Positions 38,787-47,709 of a stretch of 64,000 nt of DNA are shown here, one piece after another. The stretch comes from Actinomycetota bacterium (lineage in GTDB: Bacteria; Actinomycetota; Rubrobacteria; Rubrobacterales; Rubrobacteraceae), in assembly GCA_902810695.1 (NCBI GenBank), contig CADDYV010000002.1:1-64000 (forward strand), in the 5' to 3' direction. Positions within the stretch are counted from its first letter, which is position 1; each line of letters begins with the position of its first letter. Made by a program: the position numbers and the translations under genes. The notes below the pieces were generated by a model. The model had not been told where the DNA came from, ran no database searches, and was given only the letters and a program-made list of their open reading frames with translations.

Positions 38787-38816
38787 GCCTGCACCGGTTA
38801 CGGTGCGGGCGTTTTT
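38787..38816 (+). terminator. Rho-independent terminator
   Basis: GCCTGCACCG (38787-38796), GTTA loop and CGGTGCGGGC (38801-38810) make a 10-base stem with one G-T pair, followed by GTTTTTAT. It ends the 38500 transcript. On the minus strand the stem lies 3' of rpiA and has no T-tract, but may also slow that transcript. Confidence 0.8.
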
Positions 38817-39453
38817 ATGCTTGCATGATCTCGATCTCTGAGGCGCTGCGTGCCACAACCGCCGCTTTTGCCAGGCCGACGAAAAGCCCGCACTCCAGGG
38901 CGCCGGGGATGCGTTTGATCTCGACTTCCAGGGAAGCCGGGTCCGGGATCCGGGGGAAACGGCAGTCCGCTGTGTAGTGCCCGCCGTCGGTAACAAACGG
39001 CTCTTTCTGGCCGGGTTTCATCCTGAGCTCCGGATCGCAGCCCAGAGCGGCGAGCGCGTCGAGCGTGGCCTCCCAGCCGAAGGGCTCGACCTCCACCGGC
39101 AGAGGCCCCTGCTCGCCCAAGACCCGCACCGGCTTGGAGGCGTCGGCCACGAGAACAAAGCTCTCCCCGGACGAAACGACGATCTTCTCCCGCAGGAGCG
39201 CCCCGCCACGGCCCTTGATGGCGGAGAGATCCGGTGAGATCTCATCGGCCCCGTCCAGCGTAAGATCCGGCCTGGCTTCGGCGAGCGTAACGAGCAGGAT
39301 ACCAGCTTGCCGGGCAAGTAGTGCGGTATGCTCGGAGGTCGGTATCCCCCTGATCCCTCGCAGCGTCCCGTCGCGGATGAGTTCCCCGATCCTGCGCACC
39401 GCCCACGATGCCGTGGTCCCGGTGCCGAGCCCCACGGTCATGCCGTTCTCCAC
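38815..39453 (-). CDS. rpiA: Ribose-5-phosphate isomerase A (5' end apparently frameshifted)
   Basis: Conserved blocks are GLGTGTTASWAVRRIGELIR, TLDGADEISPDLSAIKGRGG and ALLREKIVVSSGESFVLVAD, the RpiA active-site regions. The enzyme interconverts ribose-5-phosphate and ribulose-5-phosphate. From GTG 39453 the protein has 212 residues and lacks the family's N-terminal helix. That helix (EELKRAAGYRAVEEYV) is encoded in the same frame upstream, but without any ATG, GTG or TTG. Adding one T to the five-T run (39517-39521, minus strand) joins it to ATG 39533, which has GAGGGGAAGG before it. So the real gene probably spans 38815-39533. Confidence 0.9.
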   Translation of the reverse strand: MENGMTVGLGTGTTASWAVRRIGELIRDGTLRGIRGIPTSEHTALLARQAGILLVTLAEARPDLTLDGADEISPDLSAIKGRGGALLREKIVVSSGESFVLVADASKPVRVLGEQGPLPVEVEPFGWEATLDALAALGCDPELRMKPGQKEPFVTDGGHYTADCRFPRIPDPASLEVEIKRIPGALECGLFVGLAKAAVVARSASEIEIMQA

Positions 39454-39581
39454 ATACTCCTCGACGGCCCGGTAACCGGCGGCGCGCTTCAGTTCTTCTA
39501 CCGTGTCCGCCGGAGGAAAAAGCCGGGCGTCATCCGGCAGGCCTTCCCCTCGCGACGAATCTTCTTGCCTCTCTCCAGAAA

Positions 39582-39794
39582 TTAGTCTACGACCTTTACC
39601 CTCGAAGCCTGCTTCTTGCCCCTGCGTCCATCAATGATATCGAACTCGACCGTGCAGCCCTCTTCGAGGGTCTTGAAGCCTTCGCCGACGATCTCGGTGT
39701 AGTGGACGAAGAGATCCTGCCCGTCCTCCTCGTTCTCGATGAAACCGTAACCCTTCGCGTCGGAGAACCACTTGACCCTGCCGCGTGCCACCAT
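39582..39794 (-). CDS. Cold-shock protein
   Basis: A protein of 70 residues. [20 protein letters not shown] holds the RNP1-like KGYGFI, and [17 protein letters not shown] holds RNP2-like LFVHY. It is a single OB-fold RNA/DNA-binding CSD protein. GGAGGT overlaps the first ATG closely; GTG 39791, one codon in, has better spacing. A hairpin lies about 20 bases upstream in the leader. It sits 87 bases downstream of the htrA gene and 49 bases upstream of the rpiA ATG. Confidence 0.93.
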   Translation of the reverse strand: MVARGRVKWFSDAKGYGFIENEEDGQDLFVHYTEIVGEGFKTLEEGCTVEFDIIDGRRGKKQASRVKVVD

Positions 39795-39814
39795 ACCTCC
39801 AGTCTCTAACACAC

Positions 39815-39831
39815 GCCGCTCCCGCAGCGGC
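39815..39831 (-). repeat. GC hairpin in the leader of the cold-shock gene
   Basis: GCCGCT-CCCGC-AGCGGC, a perfect six-base stem 20 bases upstream of the start. It could terminate the htrA message weakly or act in the leader, as cold-shock mRNAs often do. Confidence 0.35.
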
Positions 39832-39880
39832 AAGGCGAGACTGTACCACCGGGCCGCGTGCCAGGCAATGCTCCCGTTCA

Positions 39881-41014
39881 CTAGGTGCTCTTTGGCTGGA
39901 CGCCGAGCTTGACGGTCACCTGACGCGGCTGTTTGCCGGGGGTAACGACGGTGAGGTGTACCCGGTCGCCCGGTTTCTTGGAGTTGACAACCGCGATAAC
40001 GTCGTCCGGGCTCGAGACATCCTTCCCATCTATTTTGGTTATCACGTCTCCGAGCGGTATCGGGATGCCGCCCACGTCCTTCTGCGATTTGCTGCCCTTG
40101 ATGCCGGCCCTATCCGCCGGACCGCCTTTTTGCACGCCGCTTACTATGGCACCGTGGCTCGGCAGGCCGTATTTTTGGGTGAGCTTCTGCGTGGAGACGC
40201 CGGAGTAAGCCGATATCTCCCCGACTCCTGCGGTAAACATCTTCACCCCGAGGTAGCCGTGCTCGACCTTGCCTGTGGTTGCAAGCTGCTTGACGGTGTT
40301 TTTTACGGTGTTGATCGGGATCGCGAACCCTATCCCCTGGTAACTCCCGGTATCCGAGGCTATCTGCGCGTTCACCCCCACGACCGTCCCGCGCGAGTCG
40401 AGCAGCGGTCCGCCGGAGTTGCCGGGGTTTATGGCCGCGTCCGTCTGCAACGCGCCGCTTATGGTGTAGTTGTTCGGCGCTTCTATCGGACGCCCCACGG
40501 CGCTGATGATGCCGGTGGTAACGCTGATCCCGACGTTCAGCGGGTTGCCGATGGCCACCACCGGGTCCCCGACCTTCGCGGAATCCGAGTTCCCCAGAGT
40601 AAGCGGCTTGAGCATGCTCCTGGGAGCGTCAACCTTGAGGAGCGCGATGTCGGTTGATGGGTCATCTCCGACAACCTCGGCTTTCTTGCGGACGCCATTC
40701 GAGAACTTCACGGAGATGTCGCTTGCCCCTTTGACGACGTGCTCGTTGGTGATTATGTGGCCGTTCTTGTCCAGCACGAACCCCGAGCCGCCGGCGGGCC
40801 CCGCATTCGAGACCACGTCCACGCTCACCACCCCCGGACCGTCGCGCACATACACCTGCCGTACCGGCGCGCTTCTCCCGGATGATACGTTCGAGACGGC
40901 GGTCTTGGGCGCCGGGGCCTCGTTGATGGTAACGTTACCGGTCTTGTTCTGCTCCCCGGACATCCCGAAGACCAGAAACAGGACGGTGATGAGACCCCCG
41001 ATCACAGCCGACAC
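39881..41014 (-). CDS. HtrA/DegP-like serine protease with PDZ domain
   Basis: A protein of 377 residues. An N-terminal membrane anchor (about residues 2-18) is followed by a low-complexity linker. The trypsin-like triad is His92 (ITNEHVVKG), Asp122 ([10 protein letters not shown]) and Ser200 ([13 protein letters not shown]). A C-terminal PDZ domain covers about 270-370. The HtrA family degrades misfolded envelope proteins. GTG 41014 is the first usual start, but the frame is open a further 16 codons to an in-frame TAG and includes a good hydrophobic continuation, so a non-standard start such as CTG is conceivable. It lies 57 bases after the Ser/Thr kinase stop. Confidence 0.93.
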   Translation of the reverse strand: MSAVIGGLITVLFLVFGMSGEQNKTGNVTINEAPAPKTAVSNVSSGRSAPVRQVYVRDGPGVVSVDVVSNAGPAGGSGFVLDKNGHIITNEHVVKGASDISVKFSNGVRKKAEVVGDDPSTDIALLKVDAPRSMLKPLTLGNSDSAKVGDPVVAIGNPLNVGISVTTGIISAVGRPIEAPNNYTISGALQTDAAINPGNSGGPLLDSRGTVVGVNAQIASDTGSYQGIGFAIPINTVKNTVKQLATTGKVEHGYLGVKMFTAGVGEISAYSGVSTQKLTQKYGLPSHGAIVSGVQKGGPADRAGIKGSKSQKDVGGIPIPLGDVITKIDGKDVSSPDDVIAVVNSKKPGDRVHLTVVTPGKQPRQVTVKLGVQPKST

Positions 41015-41071
41015 GAGCGCCGTTAGTGCGGTTTTCAGAGCTTCTACCCTTTCCTAGCTTCCATCCGATGA

Positions 41072-42607
41072 TTATATTCGCTCGGTGTGGACGTTGAGCC
41101 CGCTCAACTTCCACTGTCCGTTCTCTTCCGTGAGCGTCCAGGTGGCGGTGTTCCGCTCGGTGTGATCCTCGTGCCGGGCTATGGTTACTCCCGTTACCGT
41201 GGCCGTGTTGCCGGAGACGCTGGCCGTCGGGCCCTTGACGAACCTGATGCTCTTCAGCGTCTTGAACTGATTGGCCCACGCCGCCTGCGAGGGGGCGTAG
41301 CTCTGCTTGAAACCGCTGGACAGGAGGTTGTAGGACGCCCCGTAGTTGCGCTCGGCGGCGTCTATGTAGATTCGCTCCACCGTTTGGGCGGCGGCCTGGG
41401 ACGTGAGGCCAGAGTTCGAGGTCGTCGGCCCCTGTTGTGAGGTGGTCTGCGGCGGAGCCTGCGTTGTCGTAGGTTGCTGCGGGGTAGTTTGCGGCGGTGC
41501 GGCCGGTTGAGGGCTCTGCTGCTGGACGGGCTGCCCGGTCTGTTGCCCGCCCCCCGCCGCTGGCGTACTCTTTCGGGCCTGGTTGGCTGGTGGGTTTCCA
41601 GGGTTCGAGTTATTTCCCTTACCCGAGAGCGCGAACGCCGCGATGGCCCCGATCATGGCGAGGAGAGCGGCGAGCAAGAGCGCCAGCGCGGTCCTGCGCC
41701 TGCGGCGTCCCCTGCGTGCGCCACTGTCCACCGGACGGCGCTGGGCGGCGGTGGGTGCCTGTGAAGGTGAGGGGACGTAGGCGCGGGTAGCTCCGGTTGC
41801 CCCCAACTCCGAAAACCTCTCTTCGAGCTCTTCGGCGGTGGGACGCGCCTCGGGGTCTTTGGCGAGGCAGTCCAGGATCAGGGCTTCCAGACCCGGGCTT
41901 ATCGCCGCGCCGCGCTGGCGGGGTGGAACAGGGCTCTTGCCGACGTGCTGGCTTGCGACCTCTATCGGGTTGCCGTAGAAGGGCGGCTCGCCAACTGCCG
42001 CCTGGTACAGCGTTATGCCTAAAGAGTAAACGTCGCTCTTAGGGGTTGCGGGTTGTCCCTGCAACTGCTCCGGCGAGGAGTACGTGGCCGTGCCGAGATA
42101 TAGGCCGGTTCGGGTCGCCCTCGTCTCGTTCAGGGCGCGGGCGATGCCGAAGTCCGTGAGCTTGGGCTTTTTGCGCTCGTCCAGAAGGATGTTGTGCGGC
42201 TTTATGTCGCGGTGGACGATCCCGCGCCCATGTGCGTGCGCCAGACCCGCGCACACCTCCGCCGCAAGCTCCGAGAGCTCGCTGCCAGAGAGCGTCCCGC
42301 GCTCGTCCAGGAGTCGTTTGAGGTCGCCGCCCGGAACGTACTCCATGACGATGTAGGAGACCTCGCGCCCGTCCAGCTCGCCTTCGCCGGCGTCGTAGAC
42401 CTGGACGATGTTCGGGTGCGAGAGCCTCGCGGCGGTGCGGCCCTCGCGCCGGAAACGCTCGGCAATATCCGCATCCTCGTAGCCGACGCACAGGACCTTG
42501 ACCGCCACGGGACGCTCCAGGACCTCGTCCCGGCCCAGAAAAACGCGGGCCATGCCACCCGCGCCGATCTCGCGTTCGAGTCTGAACCTCCCACCGAGCA
42601 GACTCAT
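41072..42607 (-). CDS. Membrane Ser/Thr protein kinase with extracellular NTF2-like domain
   Basis: A protein of 511 residues from ATG 42607; the frame upstream overlaps the aroF gene. Kinase features: EIGAGGMARVFLGRD (glycine loop), VAVKVL (Lys), HRDIKPHNILLD (catalytic loop), DFGIA (DFG) and GTATYSSPEQL. After about residue 280 come a basic stretch, a membrane helix (about 305-325), a Pro/Gln/Thr-rich linker, and a C-terminal domain (TVERIYIDAAERNYGASYNL) of the NTF2/DUF4878-like type, likely a sensor outside the cell. It lacks PASTA repeats. It lies in the direction of aroQ-aroF and ahead of htrA. Confidence 0.93.
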   Translation of the reverse strand: MSLLGGRFRLEREIGAGGMARVFLGRDEVLERPVAVKVLCVGYEDADIAERFRREGRTAARLSHPNIVQVYDAGEGELDGREVSYIVMEYVPGGDLKRLLDERGTLSGSELSELAAEVCAGLAHAHGRGIVHRDIKPHNILLDERKKPKLTDFGIARALNETRATRTGLYLGTATYSSPEQLQGQPATPKSDVYSLGITLYQAAVGEPPFYGNPIEVASQHVGKSPVPPRQRGAAISPGLEALILDCLAKDPEARPTAEELEERFSELGATGATRAYVPSPSQAPTAAQRRPVDSGARRGRRRRRTALALLLAALLAMIGAIAAFALSGKGNNSNPGNPPANQARKSTPAAGGGQQTGQPVQQQSPQPAAPPQTTPQQPTTTQAPPQTTSQQGPTTSNSGLTSQAAAQTVERIYIDAAERNYGASYNLLSSGFKQSYAPSQAAWANQFKTLKSIRFVKGPTASVSGNTATVTGVTIARHEDHTERNTATWTLTEENGQWKLSGLNVHTERI

Positions 42608-42638
42608 CAGGAACCGCTGGAGACAGAGGCGAAGACCG

Positions 42639-43451
42639 CTAGATAACCTCCCTGCCCATAGCCTTCGCAACCGGCGAGAGCGTGGCCCTCAAGTTCATTA
42701 ACTCCTCCATGGAGAGCGCCTGCTCCCCGTCGCAGAGCGCCTCTTTGGGCTCGTGGTGAGACTCTACCAGAAGCCCGTCGGCCTCCGCCGCCACACTCGC
42801 CTTGGAGAGAGGCACCACGAGGTCTCTGCGACCCGCCGCGTGCGAGGGATCCACTATCACCGGCAGGTCCGTAAGCCGCTTGGCCACTATCACCGCCGAG
42901 AGGTCGAGCGTGAAGCGCGTGCTGTTCTCGAAGGTTCTTATCCCCCTCTCGCAGAGAACCACGTTCTCTCCTCCCGAGGAGGTGATGTACTCCGCCGCCA
43001 GGAGCCACTCTTCTACTGTGGCGGCAAGCCCCCTCTTTAGGACCACCCCGTGCTCGGTTCCGCGGATCGCCTCTCCCACCCTTTTGAGGAGCGAGTAGTT
43101 CTGCATGTTTCTCGCCCCGATCTGGAGGATGTCGGCGTGCTCCATGACATCTTCGATGTCGTAGGGGTCCATGACCTCCGTTACCACTTTGAGACCGAGG
43201 GGCTTTGAGATCTCGGATAGTATCCTCAAGCCTTCCATGCCAAGCCCCTGGAAGGAGTAGGGGGAGGTGCGGGGTTTGAACGCGCCGCCGCGGATGTAGC
43301 TAAAGCCGGCGTCTTTGACGGCCCTGGCGGAGGCTTCGAACTGCTCGAAGCTCTCCACCGTGCAGGGTCCTGCGATGACCCTGAAGCTCCTGGGTTGGAT
43401 CATCCCGTTTTTCGTCTGGGTCTTTACGCCGCTGCTTGCTCTAACTTTCAT
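42639..43451 (-). CDS. aroF: 3-deoxy-D-arabino-heptulosonate 7-phosphate (DAHP) synthase, type I beta
   Basis: A protein of 270 residues. [80 protein letters not shown] and [20 protein letters not shown] are the conserved core of the KDO8P-like DAHP synthases (TIM barrel, metal-dependent). It performs the first step of the shikimate pathway, joining PEP and erythrose-4-phosphate. The chorismate mutase gene lies 9 bases upstream on the same strand, so the two form a unit. Such mutases can act as regulatory partners of DAHP synthase. Confidence 0.95.
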   Translation of the reverse strand: MKVRASSGVKTQTKNGMIQPRSFRVIAGPCTVESFEQFEASARAVKDAGFSYIRGGAFKPRTSPYSFQGLGMEGLRILSEISKPLGLKVVTEVMDPYDIEDVMEHADILQIGARNMQNYSLLKRVGEAIRGTEHGVVLKRGLAATVEEWLLAAEYITSSGGENVVLCERGIRTFENSTRFTLDLSAVIVAKRLTDLPVIVDPSHAAGRRDLVVPLSKASVAAEADGLLVESHHEPKEALCDGEQALSMEELMNLRATLSPVAKAMGREVI

Positions 43452-43460
43452 CCTGCTAGC

Positions 43461-43751
43461 CTACTCCCCGCGTTGCTGGACCTCTATATCGCGGATACGG
43501 TGCATTATCAGCTCGAAGATGTCCCTTATCGAGGAGTCGTAGATGGGGCCTTCGTTCTCTTCTACGATCTTCTGAAGGATCTCCTCCTCGCGTCTGGGAT
43601 CGAAGAGCGGAACCCCCGCATCCAGCTTGAAAGAAGCGAGTTCCTGGACGAGGCGCGCTCGCTCGTTCAAGAGGTGCACGAGCTCCCGGTCTACCTCGTC
43701 TATGCGATCTCTGAAAGAGTGTATTCTCTCCTGTACTCCTGAATTTTCCAT
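43461..43751 (-). CDS. Chorismate mutase, AroQ class
   Basis: A protein of 96 residues from ATG 43751; earlier ATGs are inside or ahead of the promoter. FRDRIDEVDRELVHLLNERA, RLVQELASFKLDAGVPLFDP and RREEEILQKIVEENEGPIYD are the helices of the AroQ fold with the catalytic Arg, Lys and Gln/Glu positions. It converts chorismate to prephenate. It is upstream of and close to aroF. Confidence 0.93.
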   Translation of the reverse strand: MENSGVQERIHSFRDRIDEVDRELVHLLNERARLVQELASFKLDAGVPLFDPRREEEILQKIVEENEGPIYDSSIRDIFELIMHRIRDIEVQQRGE

Positions 43752-43761
43752 AGGGTCTAGG

Positions 43762-43790
43762 ATTCTATCCGCCATAGAACCACAAGGCAA
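43762..43790 (-). promoter_or_regulatory. Promoter of chorismate mutase - DAHP synthase unit
   Basis: Minus strand: -35 TTGCCT (43785-43790), a 17-base spacer and -10 TAGAAT (43762-43767). The start codon (43751) is 10 bases after the -10, so the leader would be only a few bases. Confidence 0.6.
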
Positions 43791-43883
43791 ATCGAGCCAT
43801 AGTTTGAAAGCCCTCGCGAAGAAGTCTAGTCTATGGCGAAAAGTAGCCGATAGCTAAGAGAATTAGACGAGGAGCGCACCGGA

Positions 43884-44939
43884 TTGAAGTTCAGAGCGGA
43901 GCTTGAGGTTTTGAAGCCCTACAACCCGCCGTGGATGTCGCGTGAGGCGGCAGTGGATCGCGGCTCTGATACCTACGTCAAGCTCACCGCCAACGAGCTC
44001 TCCTTCGGACCGCTGCCCGAAGCCGAAGTCGCCGTGCAGGAGGCGATGCCCCGGCTCAACCGCTACCCCGACCGCCACGCAGCAGCCCTGCGCGAAGCCG
44101 TAGCAGCCGCAAACCCCGGCTGCACCCCGGCGAATATCCTGGTGGGCAACGGATCGAGCGAAGTTCTGCTGAACCTGCTGCAGCTCACCGAGCGTCCCGG
44201 CGAGGTAGTCTTCCCCTGGCCCTCTTTCACCCTGTATGCCGCCATAGCCTCGGTCCTGGGCCTCGAAGCGAAGAAGGTTTCCCTGAGCCCCGACCACTAC
44301 GTAGACCTCGACGCGATGCTCTCCGCAATTACCCCGCAGACACGGGCGGTCGTCCTCTGCAACCCCAACAACCCCACCGGCACCCACCTCAAGCTGGATG
44401 AGGTGCGCTCTTTCGCCGAAGCTCTGCCGGAGGACGTGCTCCTGGTGCTCGACGAGGCGTACTACGAGTTCGTCTCCGATCCGGCCTACGCGGGTTCGCA
44501 CGAACTGGCGCTGGGCTCGGGGAACGTTGCTGCGGTCCGTACCTTCTCGAAGGTGCACGGGCTCGCGGGGCTGCGCGTGGGTTACGGCATCGCGCCAGCG
44601 GAGATCACCGACTACTTCGAGCGGGTCAGGTTTCCCTTCAGCGTGAACCTCGCGGCGCAGGTTGCGGCGACGGCTTCGATGCAGGCTTCGGAGCAGATCT
44701 CCAAGCGCGCCGCGTTCGTGATGGAGGAGCGCGAGCGGCTGCAGAGGGCCTTCGAGGAAGCCGGGCTCGGCTACGTCCCGTCCCAGACGAACTTCGTTCT
44801 GGTCGAGGTCGGGGCCGACGTCTTCGAGCGGGGCGGGGTCCTGGTCCGGGAGGGCGAGGCACTGGGCTATCCGGGCTGGAGCCGGGTAACCGTCGGGGAT
44901 ACAAGCGAGAACAACCGCGTCATCTCGGCCATATCCTAG
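43884..44939 (+). CDS. hisC: Histidinol-phosphate aminotransferase-like PLP enzyme
   Basis: A protein of 351 residues from TTG 43884, with GAGGAG 8 bases upstream. NELSFGPLPEAEVAVQEAMP and LNRYPDRHAAALREAVAAAN open the fold, LVGNGSSEVLLNLLQL and VVLCNPNNPTGTHLKLDEV bind PLP, and RTFSKVHGLAGLRVGYGIA carries the Schiff-base Lys. HisC enzymes transaminate histidinol phosphate and some also take aromatic substrates. The next gene, 8 bases on, is prephenate dehydrogenase, and chorismate mutase and DAHP synthase are divergent from it. I infer an aromatic aminotransferase role, with hisC as the nearest named family. Confidence 0.9.
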   Translation: MKFRAELEVLKPYNPPWMSREAAVDRGSDTYVKLTANELSFGPLPEAEVAVQEAMPRLNRYPDRHAAALREAVAAANPGCTPANILVGNGSSEVLLNLLQLTERPGEVVFPWPSFTLYAAIASVLGLEAKKVSLSPDHYVDLDAMLSAITPQTRAVVLCNPNNPTGTHLKLDEVRSFAEALPEDVLLVLDEAYYEFVSDPAYAGSHELALGSGNVAAVRTFSKVHGLAGLRVGYGIAPAEITDYFERVRFPFSVNLAAQVAATASMQASEQISKRAAFVMEERERLQRAFEEAGLGYVPSQTNFVLVEVGADVFERGGVLVREGEALGYPGWSRVTVGDTSENNRVISAIS

Positions 44940-44947
44940 GGGGAGAG

Positions 44948-45997
44948 GTGTCGCGCACGCTAGGCATCGTCGGGGTTGGGTTGATCGGGGGTTCCATCGG
45001 GCTCGCCGTCCGGAAGAGCGGGGACTGGGAGATCATCGGTGTGGACTCACCCGAAATCACCAGTAAGGCAGTCGAGCTGGGAGCCATAGATCGCGCCTCG
45101 ACGCTCAAAGAAGTGCGGGAGGCGGACCTCGTCGTGCTCGCCGCGCCCATCTCCGAGATAACGAAGCTCCTGGGAAAACTCCTGCCCACCGACGCCCTCA
45201 TCACCGACGTCGCCAGTGCGAAGGGCGCCATCGTGCGCGAGGCGGAGAAGCAGGGGTTGCGCTTCGTCGGCGGGCATCCCATGAGCGGAAGCCAGCTCGC
45301 GGGCGTCTCCAACGCGAAGGCCGATCTCTTCAGAGGCTCCCGCTACTTCCTGACTCCCACTCCCAAGACGGACCCCGAGGACTACCGCGAGGTATCTTCC
45401 TTCGTTCTCTCTCTAGGGGCGACACCGACGGCGGTGGAGGCCGAACAGCACGACCTCCTGATGGCCACGCTCTCGCACCTCCCGCACCTGATGGCCGTTG
45501 CGCTCCTCAAGGTGGCCTCCGACATCTCGCCCGAGGCGCTCTCCTTCGCCGGGCCATCCTTCAGGGACCTCACGCGGGTCGGGGCGTCCAACCCCTCTCT
45601 CTGGGCCGACATCCTGGCCGAGAATGCACCCGCGCTGGGAGAGGCCCTGGGAGCCTTCGCGGGGGCGATGGCCCACATAGGCAGTGAGATCGGCAACAAA
45701 GAGTCTATCGAGCGCCGCTTTCAAGAGGCCCGTGAAGCCTACGATGCCCTGGGTGGAATCCTGATCGAGAAGAGCGGCGAAAATGTGGATCTGGCCGTTC
45801 CGGTCGAGAACCGTCCGGGCGTCTTCGCCGAGGTAACGACCCTGATGGGCAAGAACAACATAAACATCCTCGACCTCTACGTCAGGCACTCCAACACCGA
45901 GAGAGCGTCCCTCGTCCTGACCATAGACTCCAAAGAAGCGCCACTCGCAAGGAAACTGCTGCAGGAAGCAGGATTCAGCGCGGAGATTCTGGATTAA
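44948..45997 (+). CDS. tyrA: Prephenate dehydrogenase with C-terminal ACT domain
   Basis: A protein of 349 residues. LGIVGVGLIGGSIGLAVRKS is the NAD(P)-binding motif; VVLAAPISEITKLLGKLLP, SAKGAIVREAEKQGLRFVGG and HPMSGSQLAGVSNAKADLF hold the catalytic His. The C-terminal ACT domain (VENRPGVFAEVTTLMGKNNI) binds tyrosine for feedback control. It makes 4-hydroxyphenylpyruvate from prephenate. GTG 44948 follows GGGGGAGAG. The 3' end overlaps the convergent GNAT gene by 23 bases. Confidence 0.95.
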   Translation: MSRTLGIVGVGLIGGSIGLAVRKSGDWEIIGVDSPEITSKAVELGAIDRASTLKEVREADLVVLAAPISEITKLLGKLLPTDALITDVASAKGAIVREAEKQGLRFVGGHPMSGSQLAGVSNAKADLFRGSRYFLTPTPKTDPEDYREVSSFVLSLGATPTAVEAEQHDLLMATLSHLPHLMAVALLKVASDISPEALSFAGPSFRDLTRVGASNPSLWADILAENAPALGEALGAFAGAMAHIGSEIGNKESIERRFQEAREAYDALGGILIEKSGENVDLAVPVENRPGVFAEVTTLMGKNNINILDLYVRHSNTERASLVLTIDSKEAPLARKLLQEAGFSAEILD

Positions 45998-46748
45998 ATT
46001 CTGCTTTCCCGGCAGGCACCTCGTGCAACATCCACACGTTCGGCTCTTCGTAGAGCCCCAGATCTTCTTCAAGATCCATCAAAACGGGACGCAGGGCTCC
46101 GGGCACGACGTACTCGCCGCTTTCGGGGAAGCGCATCCCCGTCCACTTCTCCCACTCGGCTACGTTTCCGGTGATCGTCATTGACCTGGGTGCGACTTTG
46201 AGAACCTCCGCTCCCAACCTCTGGTGCACGCGCATCCAGGGATCGAAGAAAAGCCCGTCGTTCCGCCTCCACTCGATATAACGCTCCATCGGAGTCAGCG
46301 GATAGCTGCTCTTGAGGGTGGGCCGGACCGGGGCGATCAGGGCCTCCAGCCCGCGCTCCGACGCCAGAGACCTCATCGCCTCCAGGATCAGGCGGCTCAA
46401 TCCCTGTCCCTGGTGTTTGGCGTCCACGATAGCCAGAAGCGCACAGAGAACAGCGGGAGAGCGTCTTTCCTCGAACTCCCGGACTCCCTGTTCGAGAGCG
46501 GCGTCGAACCCCGTCTCGGGAAGGTCCCCCGTTCCCCACGAGAGGGGGATGGTGTGGCCCGCAGCCACGACCTTTCCACCTTCGCAGATGGCGAGCTGGA
46601 ACTCCGGAAAGCCGGAGTAGAGCCTCTCCCAGTAACGGTTCGCCACCGCATCATGCAGCATGAACTCCGGCAGTGTCTCCGGGTCCAGCCTGCGCACCTG
46701 ACCTTCCAGATCCGGCCTCTGCGCCAGCGTGAAGATCTCGCGCGGCAT
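45975..46748 (-). CDS. GNAT-family acetyltransferase
   Basis: A protein of 257 residues. Near residue 112 comes IVDAKHQGQGLSRLILEAMR, the acetyl-CoA motif A (QxxGxG/A) of GNAT enzymes, followed by LASERGLEALIAPVRPTLKS. An N-terminal extension and a C-terminal extension of about 90 residues each flank it, and the substrate is unknown. It overlaps tyrA tail-to-tail by 23 bases and lies 9 bases after the start side of the SDR gene stop. Confidence 0.85.
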   Translation of the reverse strand: MPREIFTLAQRPDLEGQVRRLDPETLPEFMLHDAVANRYWERLYSGFPEFQLAICEGGKVVAAGHTIPLSWGTGDLPETGFDAALEQGVREFEERRSPAVLCALLAIVDAKHQGQGLSRLILEAMRSLASERGLEALIAPVRPTLKSSYPLTPMERYIEWRRNDGLFFDPWMRVHQRLGAEVLKVAPRSMTITGNVAEWEKWTGMRFPESGEYVVPGALRPVLMDLEEDLGLYEEPNVWMLHEVPAGKAEFNPESPR

Positions 46749-46757
46749 CCTTTCGGG

Positions 46758-47651
46758 CTACCTTCCCAGCAGGTGTCTGAGGGCGCCTTCCAGCTCCGGG
46801 TAGCGAAAGTTATAGCCGGTTTCCTTGAGCTTTGCGGGCTCCATGCGGAAGCTCACCAGGAGAAGCTCGTCGGCGACCTGGCCGAGTGCGAGCCGGAGGG
46901 CGGGAGCGGGTACGAGGAAAAGCGTGGGACGCTCAAGGACCCTGCCGAGTATCTGCGTGTACTCGGCGTTGGTAAGGGGGTTTGGAGAGGCAACGTTTAC
47001 GGGACCGCTTAAAGAGTCGGTATTCAGGGAGTGCAGGATCGCACCTACCACGTCGTCTATGGCTACCCAGCTCCACCACTGCCTGCCGCTGCCTAACCTG
47101 CCTCCGGCGCCGAGCTTGAAGACGGGAAGCGTCCTCCCTAGAGCCCCCTCCCTCGGGCTCAGGACGATTCCGAAGCGCGTGTTCACGACCCGGATGCCGG
47201 CCTGCCGTGCCGGGTCCGCCGCAGCCTCCCACTCACGGCAGACTTCGGAGAGAAACATCGAACCTGGCGCGCTCTCTTCGGTCAGAAGCTCGTTGCCCCG
47301 GTTTCCGTAGTAGCCGCTCGCCGAGGCGCACACCATAACCTCGGGCTTCTCGGAGAGCCGGGCGAGCGATTCGGCGAGAAGCCTCGTTCCCCTCACCCGG
47401 CTCTCGCGGATGCGGGCCTTCTTCTGCGGGGTCCAGCGATCCTGGATGTTCTCGCCCGCCAAGTGCACGACGGCTTGTGTACCCTCCAGTTGTGAGACAT
47501 CCATCGAGCCCGCCGAAGGGTCCCAGCGGATGGCCTCGCCCGGGGCGCTCTCCGAGCGGGTCAGCCGGGTTACGATGTGGCCGCTTCGCTCCAGCTCAGG
47601 GACCAGAGCCGAGCCAACCAAACCTCTCGCACCGCTTACCAGTACCTTCAC
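46758..47651 (-). CDS. TIGR01777-family SDR (NAD-dependent epimerase-like)
   Basis: A protein of 297 residues. KVLVSGARGLVGSALVPELE is the NAD(P)-binding motif, followed by AVVHLAGENIQDRWTPQKKA, RVRGTRLLAESLARLSEKPE, and SASGYYGNRGNELLTEESAP with catalytic Tyr. This matches YfcH/TIGR01777 proteins, which have a C-terminal DUF1731 segment (LVSFRMEPAKLKETGYNFRY), here present. The reaction is unknown. GTG 47651 follows AGGAGG. Confidence 0.92.
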   Translation of the reverse strand: MKVLVSGARGLVGSALVPELERSGHIVTRLTRSESAPGEAIRWDPSAGSMDVSQLEGTQAVVHLAGENIQDRWTPQKKARIRESRVRGTRLLAESLARLSEKPEVMVCASASGYYGNRGNELLTEESAPGSMFLSEVCREWEAAADPARQAGIRVVNTRFGIVLSPREGALGRTLPVFKLGAGGRLGSGRQWWSWVAIDDVVGAILHSLNTDSLSGPVNVASPNPLTNAEYTQILGRVLERPTLFLVPAPALRLALGQVADELLLVSFRMEPAKLKETGYNFRYPELEGALRHLLGR

Positions 47652-47709
47652 TCTCTTACCTCCTACGCGCCAGCGGCCAGATCTTGCCTAATGTTAGCCT
47701 CTCAGGTTG

